A DNA stretch of 64,000 nucleotides from Nocardioides dokdonensis FR1436 (GTDB lineage: Bacteria > Actinomycetota > Actinomycetes > Propionibacteriales > Nocardioidaceae): assembly GCF_001653335.1 (NCBI RefSeq), contig NZ_CP015079.1, positions 620,001 to 684,000 of the forward strand, given 5' to 3'. This document shows positions 1 to 8,133 of this stretch, piece by piece. Below the pieces are notes generated by a model, which saw only the letters and a list, made by a program, of their open reading frames with translations, was not told the DNA's origin and searched no databases. Within the stretch, counting starts at the first letter, position 1. The number at the start of each line of letters is the position of its first letter. The translations under genes were made by a program, and so were the position numbers.

Positions 1-33
1 GTGCGGGACCGAGGTCCGCGGTGCGTCGCTCAT
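1..33 (-). CDS. start of a gene running out of the window
   Basis: An ATG at 33-31 on the minus strand opens a frame (MSDAPRTSVPH...) that leaves the window. Its start overlaps the stop of the upstream MaoC-like gene as ATGA, the usual sign of translational coupling. Only eleven residues are visible, so the product cannot be named. It is the next member of the operon that begins at 581. Confidence 0.5.
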   Translation of the reverse strand, partial: MSDAPRTSVPH

Positions 34-581
34 GCGATCTCCTTCGATCCGGGGTTGAAGCGCAGGATGACGAAGCGCTCGTCCACGACGAGCTCGTCGC
101 GCTGGTCGACGTAGCGCTTGCGCAGGGTGATGAAGCAGCCGAGCCCCAGACCGGTCCTCTTGAGCGGTGAGATCGACTCGATGGTGAAGTGGCAGGTCAC
201 GCGGTCGCCGGGGTGCAGCTCGCGCAGGTACTCCTGCTCCTGGCCGGTGGCGACGACGGAGGTGAAGCCGTGGTCGTCGAGGAGCGCGAGCAGGCGCGAG
301 TAGGCGTGGCTCTCCTGCTGCCCCTCGGCTCGCAGCTGCTGCACCTCGCGCCAGCGCCGGTAGCCCTGCATCACCCAGGTGGTGATCATGGCGGGCGGGC
401 AGATGAGGTCGTCGCGACCCGTGGCACGCGCCGCGTCCCGGTCGACGTACACGGGGTTGCGGTCGTCGTGGGCCTCGACCCAGTTCCGGATCATCGCCTC
501 GTTGACGGCGTACCTCGCCACGCGAGGCGGCTCGGCCACCTCGCCGACGAACTGCTCGAACTGAGCCTCGAGCTCGTGCAC
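30..581 (-). CDS. MaoC-like hotdog dehydratase domain protein (FAS1-like)
   Basis: A 183-residue single hotdog domain of the MaoC N-terminal/FAS1-like dehydratase family, which hydrates or dehydrates CoA thioesters, often as one half of a heteromeric enzyme. Family hallmarks are the N-terminal segment ending DDRNPVYVD and a C-terminal strand pattern with DQRDELVVDE. The frame stays open to 656, but the start is placed at the GTG at 581 because a perfect GGAGGT (593-588) lies six bases upstream. The longer frame would also run through a KstR2-like operator at 604-617. It overlaps the next gene out of the window by four bases. By analogy with the steroid ChsH proteins it may act with an Ltp/DUF35 partner outside the window; that is inference. 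Confidence 0.75.
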   Translation of the reverse strand: MHELEAQFEQFVGEVAEPPRVARYAVNEAMIRNWVEAHDDRNPVYVDRDAARATGRDDLICPPAMITTWVMQGYRRWREVQQLRAEGQQESHAYSRLLALLDDHGFTSVVATGQEQEYLRELHPGDRVTCHFTIESISPLKRTGLGLGCFITLRKRYVDQRDELVVDERFVILRFNPGSKEIA

Positions 582-603
582 GGCTGCACCTCCGACATTG
601 TTG

Positions 604-617
604 AGCAAGCGCTTGGG
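604..617. promoter_or_regulatory. KstR2-like operator (near match)
   Basis: AGCAAGCGCTTGGG matches the published mycobacterial KstR2 motif AnCAAGnnCTTGnT at every conserved position except the last T. It lies in the 146-bp divergent region between the MaoC-like gene (start 581) and the IclR gene (start 728), where a repressor of one or both genes would bind. Confidence 0.55.
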
Positions 618-705
618 TAAGGTGAATGAACCACACTTCGGCCGTCTTGTCGCCACCTCGGTCCCACTGGGTGCGACCTGGCCCGGACGGTGCTAGTTTC
701 ACTTG

Positions 706-719
706 AGCAAGCGATTGAG
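706..719. promoter_or_regulatory. degenerate KstR2-like operator
   Basis: AGCAAGCGATTGAG keeps the left half-site CAAG and has two mismatches to AnCAAGnnCTTGnT in the right half. It ends nine bases before the GTG of the IclR gene, and forms a pair with the better site at 604-617. Confidence 0.4.
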
Positions 720-727
720 AGGTTCCT

Positions 728-1573
728 GTGACAGTGCTGACGCAGCACCATGACCGGCCGGTCGACGCCCACCCCGAGGACGACCCCGCGACGGCCCCTC
801 GGCCCGGGGTCGTGGAACGGATGACGCAGATCCTCGACCTGTTCCTGGCCCACGATGGCTACCACCGGCTCGAGGACATCAGCGCCGGCACCGGGCTGCC
901 CCGCTCGACCACCTTCAGGCTGCTGAGCCAGCTCGTGACGCTGCGGTGGCTCGAGCACGATGCCCACGGCTACCGCGTCGGTGGCCGCGTGCTCGGCATG
1001 ACGGCCCGCGCCACCGACCACGGCGAGCTGCGCAGCGCCGCCGCCGACCTCCTCAACGAGCTGCACGCGCGCACCGGGGCCGTCGCCCACCTCGGCGTCC
1101 TCGACGACGCGTCGGTGAGGTACCTCGACAAGATCGGCGGCCGGGCATCACCGACGCTGCCCAGCCGCGTCGGCGGGCGGCTGCCCGCCCACCGGACCGT
1201 GCTGGGCCGGGCCCTCCTCGCGTGCCTGCCGGCGGAGCGCGTCGACGCGCTGCTGGCGGCGGATCCGGCCCCCGGACACCCACGCCCGGACCTCCCCCGG
1301 CTGCATGCCCAGCTGCACCAGATCCGCCTGCGCAACGGCGTGTCCGCGCACGAGGTGCACAAGCTCGGGCCCGACGTCACAGCCGTCGCGGTGCCCGTCC
1401 GGGGACCCGACGGAGCGATCGCCGCGATCTCGCTGGCCGGGCGGGGCTCGCTGCGGCTCGACTCGATGATCCCCCTGGTCGTCGCTGCCGCTCGGCGCAC
1501 CTCCCAGCTGATGTTCCCCCACTGGGAGCCGCAGCACGCGGCGCCGACGACGCGCTCCCGCGCGGCGGGCTGA
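728..1573 (+). CDS. IclR-family transcriptional regulator
   Basis: A 281-residue IclR regulator. A winged helix-turn-helix occupies about residues 28-90 (LEDISAGTGLPRSTTFRLL is the recognition region) and is followed by the IclR effector-binding domain to about residue 270. The GTG start at 728 follows a GAGAGG-like ribosome-binding site. A second regulator gene begins six bases after its stop, so the two are probably cotranscribed. It is divergent from a MaoC-like gene. The ligand cannot be read from the sequence; the context suggests a steroid-derived acid or CoA ester. Confidence 0.85.
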   Translation: MTVLTQHHDRPVDAHPEDDPATAPRPGVVERMTQILDLFLAHDGYHRLEDISAGTGLPRSTTFRLLSQLVTLRWLEHDAHGYRVGGRVLGMTARATDHGELRSAAADLLNELHARTGAVAHLGVLDDASVRYLDKIGGRASPTLPSRVGGRLPAHRTVLGRALLACLPAERVDALLAADPAPGHPRPDLPRLHAQLHQIRLRNGVSAHEVHKLGPDVTAVAVPVRGPDGAIAAISLAGRGSLRLDSMIPLVVAAARRTSQLMFPHWEPQHAAPTTRSRAAG

Positions 1574-1579
1574 GACGTC

Positions 1580-2176
1580 GTGGGAGCCGCACTGCCCGAG
1601 CGCCGGGCCCAGATCATGGCCGTCTCAGCGGAGCTCTTCGCGACCCGGGGCGTCACCGCGACGACCGTCCGCGACATCGGTGACGCCGCGGGGGTCCTCT
1701 CGGGGAGCCTCTACCACTACTTCAAGTCCAAGAACGCGATCATCGCCGAGGTCCTGGCGGGCTTCATGGACGACATCCACGCACGCTTCAGCGAGGTCGC
1801 CGGGACGTCGACCTCGCCCGAGGAGACCGTGCGCGGCCTCGTCCACGCCACGCTGCTGACGATCGAGCGGCACCCGCACCCGACGGCGATCTACCAGAAC
1901 GACCGGCAGTACCTGCGCGAGCACGGGCTGCTCGACCCGGTCGACAGGACGTCCCGCGAGATCCGCGGCTTCTGGCTGGCCGCGATCAGCGCGGGCATCG
2001 CGGACGGCACCTTCCGCGACGACGTCCCCGCCGAGATCTTCTACCGCTCGCTGCGCGACAGCCTGTGGGCGACGATGCACTGGCCGAACCGTGCCCAGTA
2101 CTCGACCGCGGACTTCGCCGACCTCGTCGCCACGCTGTTCCTGAGCGGCTTCACCCCGCGCCCGCCCCAGGGGTGA
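1580..2176 (+). CDS. TetR-family regulator, KstR2-like paralogue
   Basis: A 198-residue TetR/AcrR repressor. The N-terminal helix-turn-helix (TTVRDIGDAAGVLSGSLYHY, about residues 29-48) closely resembles that of KstR2 (TTVRDIADASGILSGSLYHH at 12.6 kb). The C-terminal domain also follows KstR2, with a WATMHWPN segment where KstR2 has WVAVKWYRPGG. It starts with GTG six bases after the IclR stop. The window therefore holds two KstR2-type repressors; the one at 12042-12659 sits at the position of the true kstR2. This copy may control the 0-2 kb genes or the adjacent minus-strand SDR and flavoprotein. Its ligand is unknown. Confidence 0.8.
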   Translation: MGAALPERRAQIMAVSAELFATRGVTATTVRDIGDAAGVLSGSLYHYFKSKNAIIAEVLAGFMDDIHARFSEVAGTSTSPEETVRGLVHATLLTIERHPHPTAIYQNDRQYLREHGLLDPVDRTSREIRGFWLAAISAGIADGTFRDDVPAEIFYRSLRDSLWATMHWPNRAQYSTADFADLVATLFLSGFTPRPPQG

Positions 2177-2198
2177 TCGAGGTCCCGATCGGGCGACC

Positions 2199-2954
2199 TC
2201 AGCGCAGCATGGTCGCGCCGCCGTCGGCCATCAGCGTCTGACCGGTCATGTAGCGGCTGGCGTCGCTGAGCAGGAACAGGACCACGGGCGCGACGTCCTG
2301 GTCGGGGTCGCCCCACCGGCCCATCGGGTTCTTCGCGACGATCCCCTGGTACTCCTCGGGGAAGCGCTCCGCCCAGGCCATCACCCCGCCGGTCGCGGCG
2401 ATCGGACAGACGACGTTGACCCGGATCCCGTCACCCGCCCACTCCTGCGCGGCCACCCGGCTCAGGCCACGGACGGCCTCCTTCGCCGCGGCGTACGACG
2501 CCTGGGTCGGCATCCCGGTCAGCCCGGACCCGGAGGCGAAGTTCACCACCGAGCCGCCGGTCTCGAGCAGGTGCGGGTGCGCGGCCTTCATGAAGTTGAA
2601 GGTGGCGTGCAGCCCGGTCCCGAGCGCGAGGTCGAAGTCGGCGCGGTCCTGCTCCAGGAGCGGTGCCTGCCTCGAGGCCTGGGCGACGTTGACCAGCATG
2701 GCGGGCGGCCCGAAGGACTCGACCGCGGCCGCCACCGCCCGGTCGGCGGTCGCGGGGTCGGCGACGTCGCCGCCGATGAACCGGGTGCGCTCGCCGAGCT
2801 CGGCCACCACCGCGGCGCCGGCCTGCTCGTCACGGTCGACGACCACGACCCGGCACCCCTCGGCCACCAGGGCGCCCACGATCGCGCGGCCGATCCCGGC
2901 GGCGCCACCGGTCACCACGCCGACGCGGTCCGACCACTCGGTCGTGCCCGTCAT
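2199..2954 (-). CDS. short-chain dehydrogenase/reductase (SDR)
   Basis: A 251-residue classical SDR with an N-terminal NAD(P)-binding glycine motif (VTGGAAGIGR), a catalytic Ser in NFASGSG and a YAAAK active-site Tyr/Lys pair. The usual structural NNAG motif reads NVAQ here, which is unusual. The frame continues upstream inside the flavoprotein gene, but the ATG at 2954 forms an ATGA overlap with that gene's stop. The two genes form a unit: a KstD-like dehydrogenase followed by an SDR. A steroid or steroid-fragment hydroxyl or keto group is the likely substrate, from context only. Confidence 0.8.
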   Translation of the reverse strand: MTGTTEWSDRVGVVTGGAAGIGRAIVGALVAEGCRVVVVDRDEQAGAAVVAELGERTRFIGGDVADPATADRAVAAAVESFGPPAMLVNVAQASRQAPLLEQDRADFDLALGTGLHATFNFMKAAHPHLLETGGSVVNFASGSGLTGMPTQASYAAAKEAVRGLSRVAAQEWAGDGIRVNVVCPIAATGGVMAWAERFPEEYQGIVAKNPMGRWGDPDQDVAPVVLFLLSDASRYMTGQTLMADGGATMLR

Positions 2955-4498
2955 AGCGACGCGTCGAGCATGTCGCGCACGGCCAGGGCGCTGAAGACCA
3001 TGGCGGTGCCGATCGGGATGCCGGGCCCGGGGTAGAACGCGCCGGCCATCGAGGCGCTGGCGTTGCCGGCGGCGTACAGGCCGGCGATCACGGTGCCGTC
3101 CTCGCGCAGCACGCGGGCCGAGGTGTCGGTGCGCAGCCCACCCTTGGTGCCGAGGTCGGAGAGCACGAGCCTGGCGGCGACGTACGGCGGCTGGTCGAGC
3201 GGGACCAGCGCGGGGTTGGGCCCCGTGCCGATCGCGAAGAAGCGGTCGAACTCGTCGTCGCCACGACCGAAGTCCTCGTCGCGGCCCTGCTCGGCGAACC
3301 CGTTGAAGCGCTGCACGGTCGCGGTGAGCGCGTCCGCGGGCAGGCCGGTGGCCCCGGCGAGCTCCTCGAGGGTCGGGGCCTGCACCCAGGTGCCGGACTC
3401 GAGGTGCTCGGCGGGGCTGCGCGGCGGGAGCGAGATCGCCGGCAGGTCGCCGCCGGAGCGGGCGTCGAAGACGAACCACGCCGGCACGTGACCGGGCTCG
3501 GCGAACATCTCGCGACCCATCCGGTCGTAGGGCAGCGACTCGTTGGCGAAGCGGTTGCCGGTGGCGTCGACGACGACGCCGCCGCGGAAGCCGAGGGTGA
3601 ACGCCGCGGACCCGTCGGGGTGGGCGATGCCGGGGCACCACCAGCCCTGGTCCATCAGCTCGGTGGCGGCGCCGACGGCGACGGCGGCCTCGATCGGCTC
3701 GCCGGTGTTGGTGCCGGCCGGGGCCATCGCCCAGTCGGCCGCGCCGGGCACCCCGTGGGCGCTGCGCATCTCCTGGTTGCGCTCGAAGCCTCCCGAGCCG
3801 AGCAGCACCCCGCGCCGAGCGCCGATGCGCCGTGGTCCGTCGAGGGTCTGGGCGACCACGCCGACGACGCGCTCGCCGTCCGTGACGAGCTCGGTGACCG
3901 CGTGCCCGGTCCGGACCTCGCCGCTGCCGGTGCGGTCGAAGGCGAGCAGCAGCCGCCCGATCAGGGCCCGGCCGCCGACGAGCTGGGCGCCCTCGGCGTG
4001 GCCCAGCCCCTCGCGGTCGCGCTCGACCGGGGGACGGACCAGCGCGAGCAGCTCCCCCAGGTCGGCCTGCTCGATCTCGAGCGGCACGATGGAGCGCCCC
4101 ATGGGCACGCGGCCTGCGGCGTCGAAGTAGTCGGGGAACGGCTGCAGCCGGAACTCGAGCGCCGGGTCCTTCTCGAGCTCGGCGACCAGGCCGGGCGCCG
4201 TGGCCACGAACGCCTCCACCTTCTCCGGCTCGGAGCCGCCCAGCACCGCGGTGAGGTAGTCACGCGCCGACTGCGACGAGTCGGCGCTGCCGGCCCGCTG
4301 CTGGACCTCGCTGCCGGGCAGCCAGCAGGCGGCGCCGGAGTACGCCGATGTCCCGCCCAGCCGACCGGCCTTCTCCAGCACCACGGTGTCGTGCCCGTCG
4401 CGGGCCGCCAGGTAGGCGCCCGTCAGGGCTCCCGCACCCGATCCCACGACGACGACGTCGTGCTCCTCGTCCCAGCTGTCGTCCCGGCTCACAGTCAT
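2951..4498 (-). CDS. KstD-like FAD-dependent dehydrogenase
   Basis: A 515-residue flavoprotein of the 3-ketosteroid-delta1-dehydrogenase/fumarate-reductase family. It has an N-terminal dinucleotide-binding motif (VVVVGSGAGALTGAYLA), the KstD-like GGTSAYSGAACWLPG segment near residue 50, and a C-terminal YPGPGIPIGTAM segment matching the YPGAG region that carries a catalytic Tyr in KstD. The start is ATG 4498, because residues further upstream do not resemble the family. It overlaps the following SDR as ATGA. It would remove two hydrogens alpha-beta to a ring ketone. Whether it acts on ring A (true KstD) or on an indanedione intermediate cannot be decided; its place beside the HIP genes favours a later intermediate. 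Confidence 0.75.
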   Translation of the reverse strand: MTVSRDDSWDEEHDVVVVGSGAGALTGAYLAARDGHDTVVLEKAGRLGGTSAYSGAACWLPGSEVQQRAGSADSSQSARDYLTAVLGGSEPEKVEAFVATAPGLVAELEKDPALEFRLQPFPDYFDAAGRVPMGRSIVPLEIEQADLGELLALVRPPVERDREGLGHAEGAQLVGGRALIGRLLLAFDRTGSGEVRTGHAVTELVTDGERVVGVVAQTLDGPRRIGARRGVLLGSGGFERNQEMRSAHGVPGAADWAMAPAGTNTGEPIEAAVAVGAATELMDQGWWCPGIAHPDGSAAFTLGFRGGVVVDATGNRFANESLPYDRMGREMFAEPGHVPAWFVFDARSGGDLPAISLPPRSPAEHLESGTWVQAPTLEELAGATGLPADALTATVQRFNGFAEQGRDEDFGRGDDEFDRFFAIGTGPNPALVPLDQPPYVAARLVLSDLGTKGGLRTDTSARVLREDGTVIAGLYAAGNASASMAGAFYPGPGIPIGTAMVFSALAVRDMLDASL

Positions 4499-4587
4499 CC
4501 CAGTCCTTCGTCGCAGTCGGCGGTCGGGGCGACCGCCTCGCACGGTCACACCTGTGCCGGTCAACGTCGCAGCAGGTGACAGACGTC

Positions 4588-4624
4588 GCACGCCCCTCTC
4601 CCGCTGTGCGGGACAGGGGCGTGC
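4588..4624 (-). terminator. intrinsic-type terminator hairpin
   Basis: A ten-base stem (GCACGCCCCT with AGGGGCGTGC) encloses a second CCCGC/GCGGG stem with a TGT loop. It begins 14 bases downstream of the SDR stop at 4638 on the minus strand and precedes the KstD-like gene. There is no U-tract, as is common in actinobacteria. Confidence 0.7.
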
Positions 4625-4637
4625 GCGGGGCAGGGGG

Positions 4638-5519
4638 TCAGCTGCCGTAGACCTTCTCGGGGGCCGGGGCCTGCTCGATCAGCGCCCGCAGCCGGGTGCC
4701 GACCTCGGCGGTCTCCCAGCGCCGACCCAGGTCCTCGGCGGGGCCGTGGGTCCAGCCGTTCTCGACCGTGACCTTGCCGCCCTCGATCTCGATGACGCGA
4801 CCGGTGACGTCGCCGGCCTCCTCGGAGGCGAGCCAGGCGACGACGGGCGAGTTGTCGGCCGGGTCGGGCATGGCGGAGGTGTCGAAGGCACCCTCGGTCA
4901 TCCGGGTGCGCGCGACGGGCGCGATCGCGTTGACGGTGACGCCGTACCGGCTCATCTCGGCGGCGGCGACCAGCGTCATGCCGGCGATCCCCGCCTTGGC
5001 TGCGGAGTACGTGGTCTGCCCGATCGAGCCCTGCAGCCCGGCGCCCGACGAGGTGTTGATGACCCGGGCCGCGCGCTGGCGGCCCTCCTTGGCCTCGGCG
5101 CGCCAGTAGGCGCCGGCGTGGCGCAGCGGGGCGAAGTGGCCCTTGAGGTGCACCCGCACGACCGCGTCCCACTCCTCCTCGGAGGTGTTGACCAGCATCC
5201 GGTCGCGCACGAAGCCGGCGTTGTTGACGAGGACGTCGAGCCCGCCGAAGGTGTCGATGGCCTGGCGGACCATGGCCTCGGCCTGGTCGAAGTCGGCGAC
5301 GTCGGCGCCGTTGGCGACCGCGCGGCCGCCGGCCGCCTCGATCTCCGCGACCACGGAGTCGGCGGGGGTCTCACCGTCGCCCTCACCGGCCAGGGAGACG
5401 CCGAAGTCGTTGACGACGACCGCGGCGCCCTGGGCGGCGAGCTCGAGCGCGTGGGCGCGGCCGATGCCGCGGCCGGCGCCGGTCACGATGGCGACGCGTC
5501 CTTCGAGGATCTTCTTCAC
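4638..5519 (-). CDS. SDR, Rv3548c-like (peroxisomal MFE hydroxyacyl-CoA dehydrogenase type)
   Basis: A 293-residue SDR. It has VTGAGRGIGR at residues 11-20, the long insertion after VVVNDFG typical of the hydroxyacyl-CoA dehydrogenase domain of eukaryotic multifunctional enzyme type 2, LVNNAG, and a YSAAK active site. Length and position correspond to Rv3548c, at one end of the M. tuberculosis KstR2 regulon. It probably oxidises a 3-hydroxyacyl-CoA made during HIP side-chain or late-ring beta-oxidation; the exact step is not assigned in the literature I know. A second SDR gene lies 68 bases upstream, and a strong hairpin follows the stop. Confidence 0.85.
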   Translation of the reverse strand: MKKILEGRVAIVTGAGRGIGRAHALELAAQGAAVVVNDFGVSLAGEGDGETPADSVVAEIEAAGGRAVANGADVADFDQAEAMVRQAIDTFGGLDVLVNNAGFVRDRMLVNTSEEEWDAVVRVHLKGHFAPLRHAGAYWRAEAKEGRQRAARVINTSSGAGLQGSIGQTTYSAAKAGIAGMTLVAAAEMSRYGVTVNAIAPVARTRMTEGAFDTSAMPDPADNSPVVAWLASEEAGDVTGRVIEIEGGKVTVENGWTHGPAEDLGRRWETAEVGTRLRALIEQAPAPEKVYGS

Positions 5520-5559
5520 GGGTGCTCCTTGGGTCAGCGGGTGGGTTCGGGAGGAGGGT

Positions 5560-5587
5560 TCAGGGTGCGGGGATCAGGGTGCGGGGA
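5560..5587. repeat. 14-bp tandem duplication
   Basis: TCAGGGTGCGGGGA occurs twice in tandem between the two SDR genes; the second copy runs into the stop codon of the upstream SDR. It looks like a simple slippage duplication with no evident function. Confidence 0.6.
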
Positions 5588-6346
5588 TCAGGCGTTCTGG
5601 ACCGCGGTGAGGAACACGGGGGGCTCCCCGCCACCGTGGCAGGCCAGCGTGGCACCGCTGACGTAGGAGGCCAGGTCGGAGCCGAGGAACAGCGCGACCG
5701 AGGCGACCTCGCCGGGGCGGGCCATCCTGCCCAGTGGGATCGTCGCCTCGATGGCCGCGACCTGGGCGTCGCCGCCGTAGTGGTCGCCGGTCAGCTCGGT
5801 GCGGCACAGCCCGACGTTGACGCTGTTGAGGCGCACCTTGGGGGCCCACTCGATCGCGAGCGAGGCGGTCAGCGAGTCGACGCCGGCCTTGGCGGCGCCG
5901 TACACGGCCGTGCCCGGCGAGGGACGCAGCGCACTGATGGAGGAGATGTTGACGATCGCGCCGCCGCTGTCCTGGCCCTGCATGACCTTGTTGGCGGCCT
6001 GGGCGACGAGCAGCGGTCCGAAGAAGTTGAGGTCCATCACCTTCGCGTGGAAGCGCGGCGAGGCGTCGGCGGCCAGCGCGTACGGCGCCCCACCGGCGTT
6101 GTTGACGGCCACGTCGAGGCGACCCTCGGTGGCGGCGACGTCCTCGACCATCGCCGTGACCGCGTCGGGGTCGCGCACGTCGCAGGTCACGTGCCGGGTG
6201 CCGGCCAGCGGCTCGGCCCCAGAGCGGGCACAGGTGACGACCCGCGCGCCGGCGGCGACGTAGGCCTCGGCGATCGCGCGGCCGATGCCCTTGCTCCCGC
6301 CGGTGACCAGGACGACCCGGTCGGTCAGGTCCAGGGTGACGCTCAT
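5588..6346 (-). CDS. SDR, Rv3549c-like
   Basis: A 252-residue SDR with VTGGSKGIGRAIAEAY, VNNAGGAP and a YGAAKAG active site. It matches the place and size of Rv3549c (about 259 residues) beside echA20 in the KstR2 regulon. The frame is open further upstream, but ATG 6346 starts the family-typical N-terminus (MSVTLDLTDRVVLVTGG). It is transcribed away from echA20 out of a shared promoter region that carries two operator-like repeats. The substrate is probably a hydroxyacyl-CoA or ring alcohol of HIP breakdown; the exact reaction is not established. Confidence 0.85.
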   Translation of the reverse strand: MSVTLDLTDRVVLVTGGSKGIGRAIAEAYVAAGARVVTCARSGAEPLAGTRHVTCDVRDPDAVTAMVEDVAATEGRLDVAVNNAGGAPYALAADASPRFHAKVMDLNFFGPLLVAQAANKVMQGQDSGGAIVNISSISALRPSPGTAVYGAAKAGVDSLTASLAIEWAPKVRLNSVNVGLCRTELTGDHYGGDAQVAAIEATIPLGRMARPGEVASVALFLGSDLASYVSGATLACHGGGEPPVFLTAVQNA

Positions 6347-6375
6347 CGAGGTGTCCTTCGGTCGGGGGCAGGCGG

Positions 6376-6411
6376 ACCAAGCAAGTGTTAGGGTACCAAG
6401 CAAATGCTAGG
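6376..6411. promoter_or_regulatory. two direct operator-like repeats (KstR2-related)
   Basis: ACCAAGCAAGTGTTAGG (6376-6392) and ACCAAGCAAATGCTAGG (6395-6411) are 17-bp near-identical repeats 19 bp apart. Each is an imperfect palindrome of the CCwAGCAnnTGCTwGG type, related to the extended KstR2 site at 14744-14763 and degenerate at the core. They sit between the divergent SDR (6346) and echA20 (6467), so they probably control both. Confidence 0.55.
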
Positions 6412-6466
6412 TCGTGCACCGTACGACCCACTGCGCGACCCACTCGTCCCCTGTGAGAGGCACCCC

Positions 6467-7231
6467 ATGGCGATCACCTCCGAGCTGCGAGCCGACGGCA
6501 TCCGCGTCGTGACGATGCAGCATCCTCCGGTCAACGCATTGACGGTCCAGGGCTGGTACGACGTGGCCGCGGCCCTCGACGAGGCGAGCCGTGACATGGA
6601 CACCCACGTGGTCGTGCTGCGCGCCGAGGGCCGCGGCTTCAATGCGGGCGTCGACATCAAGGAGATGCAGCACACCACCGGCTTCGACGCGTTGATCGGC
6701 GCCAACAAGGGCTGCTACGCCGCCTTCAAGGCCGTCTACGAGTGCGCCGTACCGGTCGTCGCGGCCGTGCACGGGCACTGCCTGGGCGGCGGGGTCGGCC
6801 TGGTCGGCAACGCCGACTGCATCGTGGCCAGCGAGGACGCCTACTTCGGCGTGCCCGAGGTCAACCAGGGCGCGCTCGGCGCCGCGACCCACATGGCGCG
6901 GCTGGTGCCGCAGCACATGATGCGCACCCTCTACTTCACCGCCCGCACCATCAAGGCCGCCGACCTGGTGCAGTTCGGCTCGGTCCTCGAGGTCGTCCCC
7001 CGCGACGAGCTCGACGAGGCCGCCCTGGCGGTCGCCGGCGAGATCGCGGCGAAGGACACCCGGGTGATCCGTGCGGCCAAGGAGGCCCTCAACGGGATCG
7101 ACCCCATCGACGTCAACAAGAGCTACCGGTTCGAGCAGGGCTTCACCATGGAGCTCAACCTCGCCGGGGTGGCCGACGAGCTCCGCGACGGGTTCGCGGG
7201 CACCGACAAGGCAGGAAAGGCACACCAGTGA
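6467..7231 (+). CDS. echA20: EchA20 crotonase-fold ring hydrolase
   Basis: A 254-residue crotonase-superfamily protein. It has the oxyanion-hole segments RGFNAGVDIKEMQ and HGHCLGGGVGLVGNAD and the C-terminal acyl-CoA-binding tail of EchA20. In M. tuberculosis and Rhodococcus, EchA20 hydrolyses the five-membered ring of the dehydrogenated 5-oxo indanone CoA ester to give COCHEA-CoA (Crowe et al. 2017). The ATG at 6467 follows GAGAGG. It leads the echA20-ipdA-ipdB-ipdC operon, in which each gene overlaps the next by four bases. Gene order identical to the mycobacterial cluster makes the assignment strong. Confidence 0.93.
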   Translation: MAITSELRADGIRVVTMQHPPVNALTVQGWYDVAAALDEASRDMDTHVVVLRAEGRGFNAGVDIKEMQHTTGFDALIGANKGCYAAFKAVYECAVPVVAAVHGHCLGGGVGLVGNADCIVASEDAYFGVPEVNQGALGAATHMARLVPQHMMRTLYFTARTIKAADLVQFGSVLEVVPRDELDEAALAVAGEIAAKDTRVIRAAKEALNGIDPIDVNKSYRFEQGFTMELNLAGVADELRDGFAGTDKAGKAHQ

Positions 7232-8133
7232 GCCCCAGGAGAACAGGACCCCGCGACAAGCGGATGACCATCGACGAGGTGGTCGCTGAGCTGCGCGACG
7301 GCATGACCATCGGGATCGGCGGGTGGGGACCGCGGCGCAAGCCGATGGCCCTGGTCCGCGCGATCCTGCGCTCGGACCTGAAGGACCTCACGATCGTGAG
7401 CTACGGCGGCGCCGACGTCGGCCTGCTCGTGCGTGCCGGCAAGGTGCGCAAGCTGGTCTACGCGTTCGTCTCCCTCGACACCGTGCCGCTGGAGCCCAAC
7501 TTCCAGCGCGCCCGCCAGAACAAGGAGATCGCCGAGGTCGTCGAGCTCGACGAGGGCCTGTTCCAGGAGGGCCTGCGCGCAGCGGCCCACCGGCTGCCGT
7601 TCCTCCCGATGCGGGCGGGCCTCGGCTCCGACGTGCTGGTCAACAACCCGCACCTCAAGACCGTCACCAGCCCCTACCCCGACGCCGACGGCGTGCACGA
7701 GGAGCTCGTCGCGATGCCGGCGCTGACCCTCGACGTCGCGCTGGTCCACCTGAACCGGGCCGACAAGCACGGCAACGCGACGTACCTGGGTCCTGACCCG
7801 TACTTCGACGACCTGTTCTGCATGGCCGCCGACAAGGCGTACGTGTCGGTCGAGCAGATCACCGACACCGCCGGCCTGACCGTCGACACCCCGGTCCAGC
7901 GCCTGCTGCTGAGCCGGATGATGGTCAGCGGCGTCGTGGAGGCGCCGAACGGCGCGCACTTCACCACGTGCACGCCCGACTACGAGCGCGACGAGTTGTT
8001 CCAGAAGGCGTACGCCGCCGCGGCGTCCGGCTCCGACGAGGAGTGGGCCGCCTTCGAGCAGCGCTTCCTCGCCGGTGACGAGGACGCCTACCAGGCCGCA
8101 GTGCAGGCCTTCGCCCAGGAGGAGGAGAAGTGA
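7228..8133 (+). CDS. ipdA: IpdA, COCHEA-CoA hydrolase alpha subunit
   Basis: A 301-residue CoA-transferase family I alpha-type subunit. The N-terminus DKRMTIDEVVAELRDGMTIG, the GGWGPRRKPMALVRAILRSD segment and the LPFLPMRAGLGSDV segment follow IpdA of M. tuberculosis closely. With IpdB it does not transfer CoA but hydrolyses the six-membered ring of COCHEA-CoA, opening the last steroid ring. The GTG at 7228 overlaps the echA20 stop (GTGA). An internal ATG at 7264 is possible, but the family N-terminus favours the GTG. Confidence 0.93.
   Translation: MSPRRTGPRDKRMTIDEVVAELRDGMTIGIGGWGPRRKPMALVRAILRSDLKDLTIVSYGGADVGLLVRAGKVRKLVYAFVSLDTVPLEPNFQRARQNKEIAEVVELDEGLFQEGLRAAAHRLPFLPMRAGLGSDVLVNNPHLKTVTSPYPDADGVHEELVAMPALTLDVALVHLNRADKHGNATYLGPDPYFDDLFCMAADKAYVSVEQITDTAGLTVDTPVQRLLLSRMMVSGVVEAPNGAHFTTCTPDYERDELFQKAYAAAASGSDEEWAAFEQRFLAGDEDAYQAAVQAFAQEEEK

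Noticed and set aside
5560..5587. Tandem 14-bp repeat as a regulatory element
   Set aside because: It sits at the end of one SDR gene with no dyad symmetry; slippage explains it.
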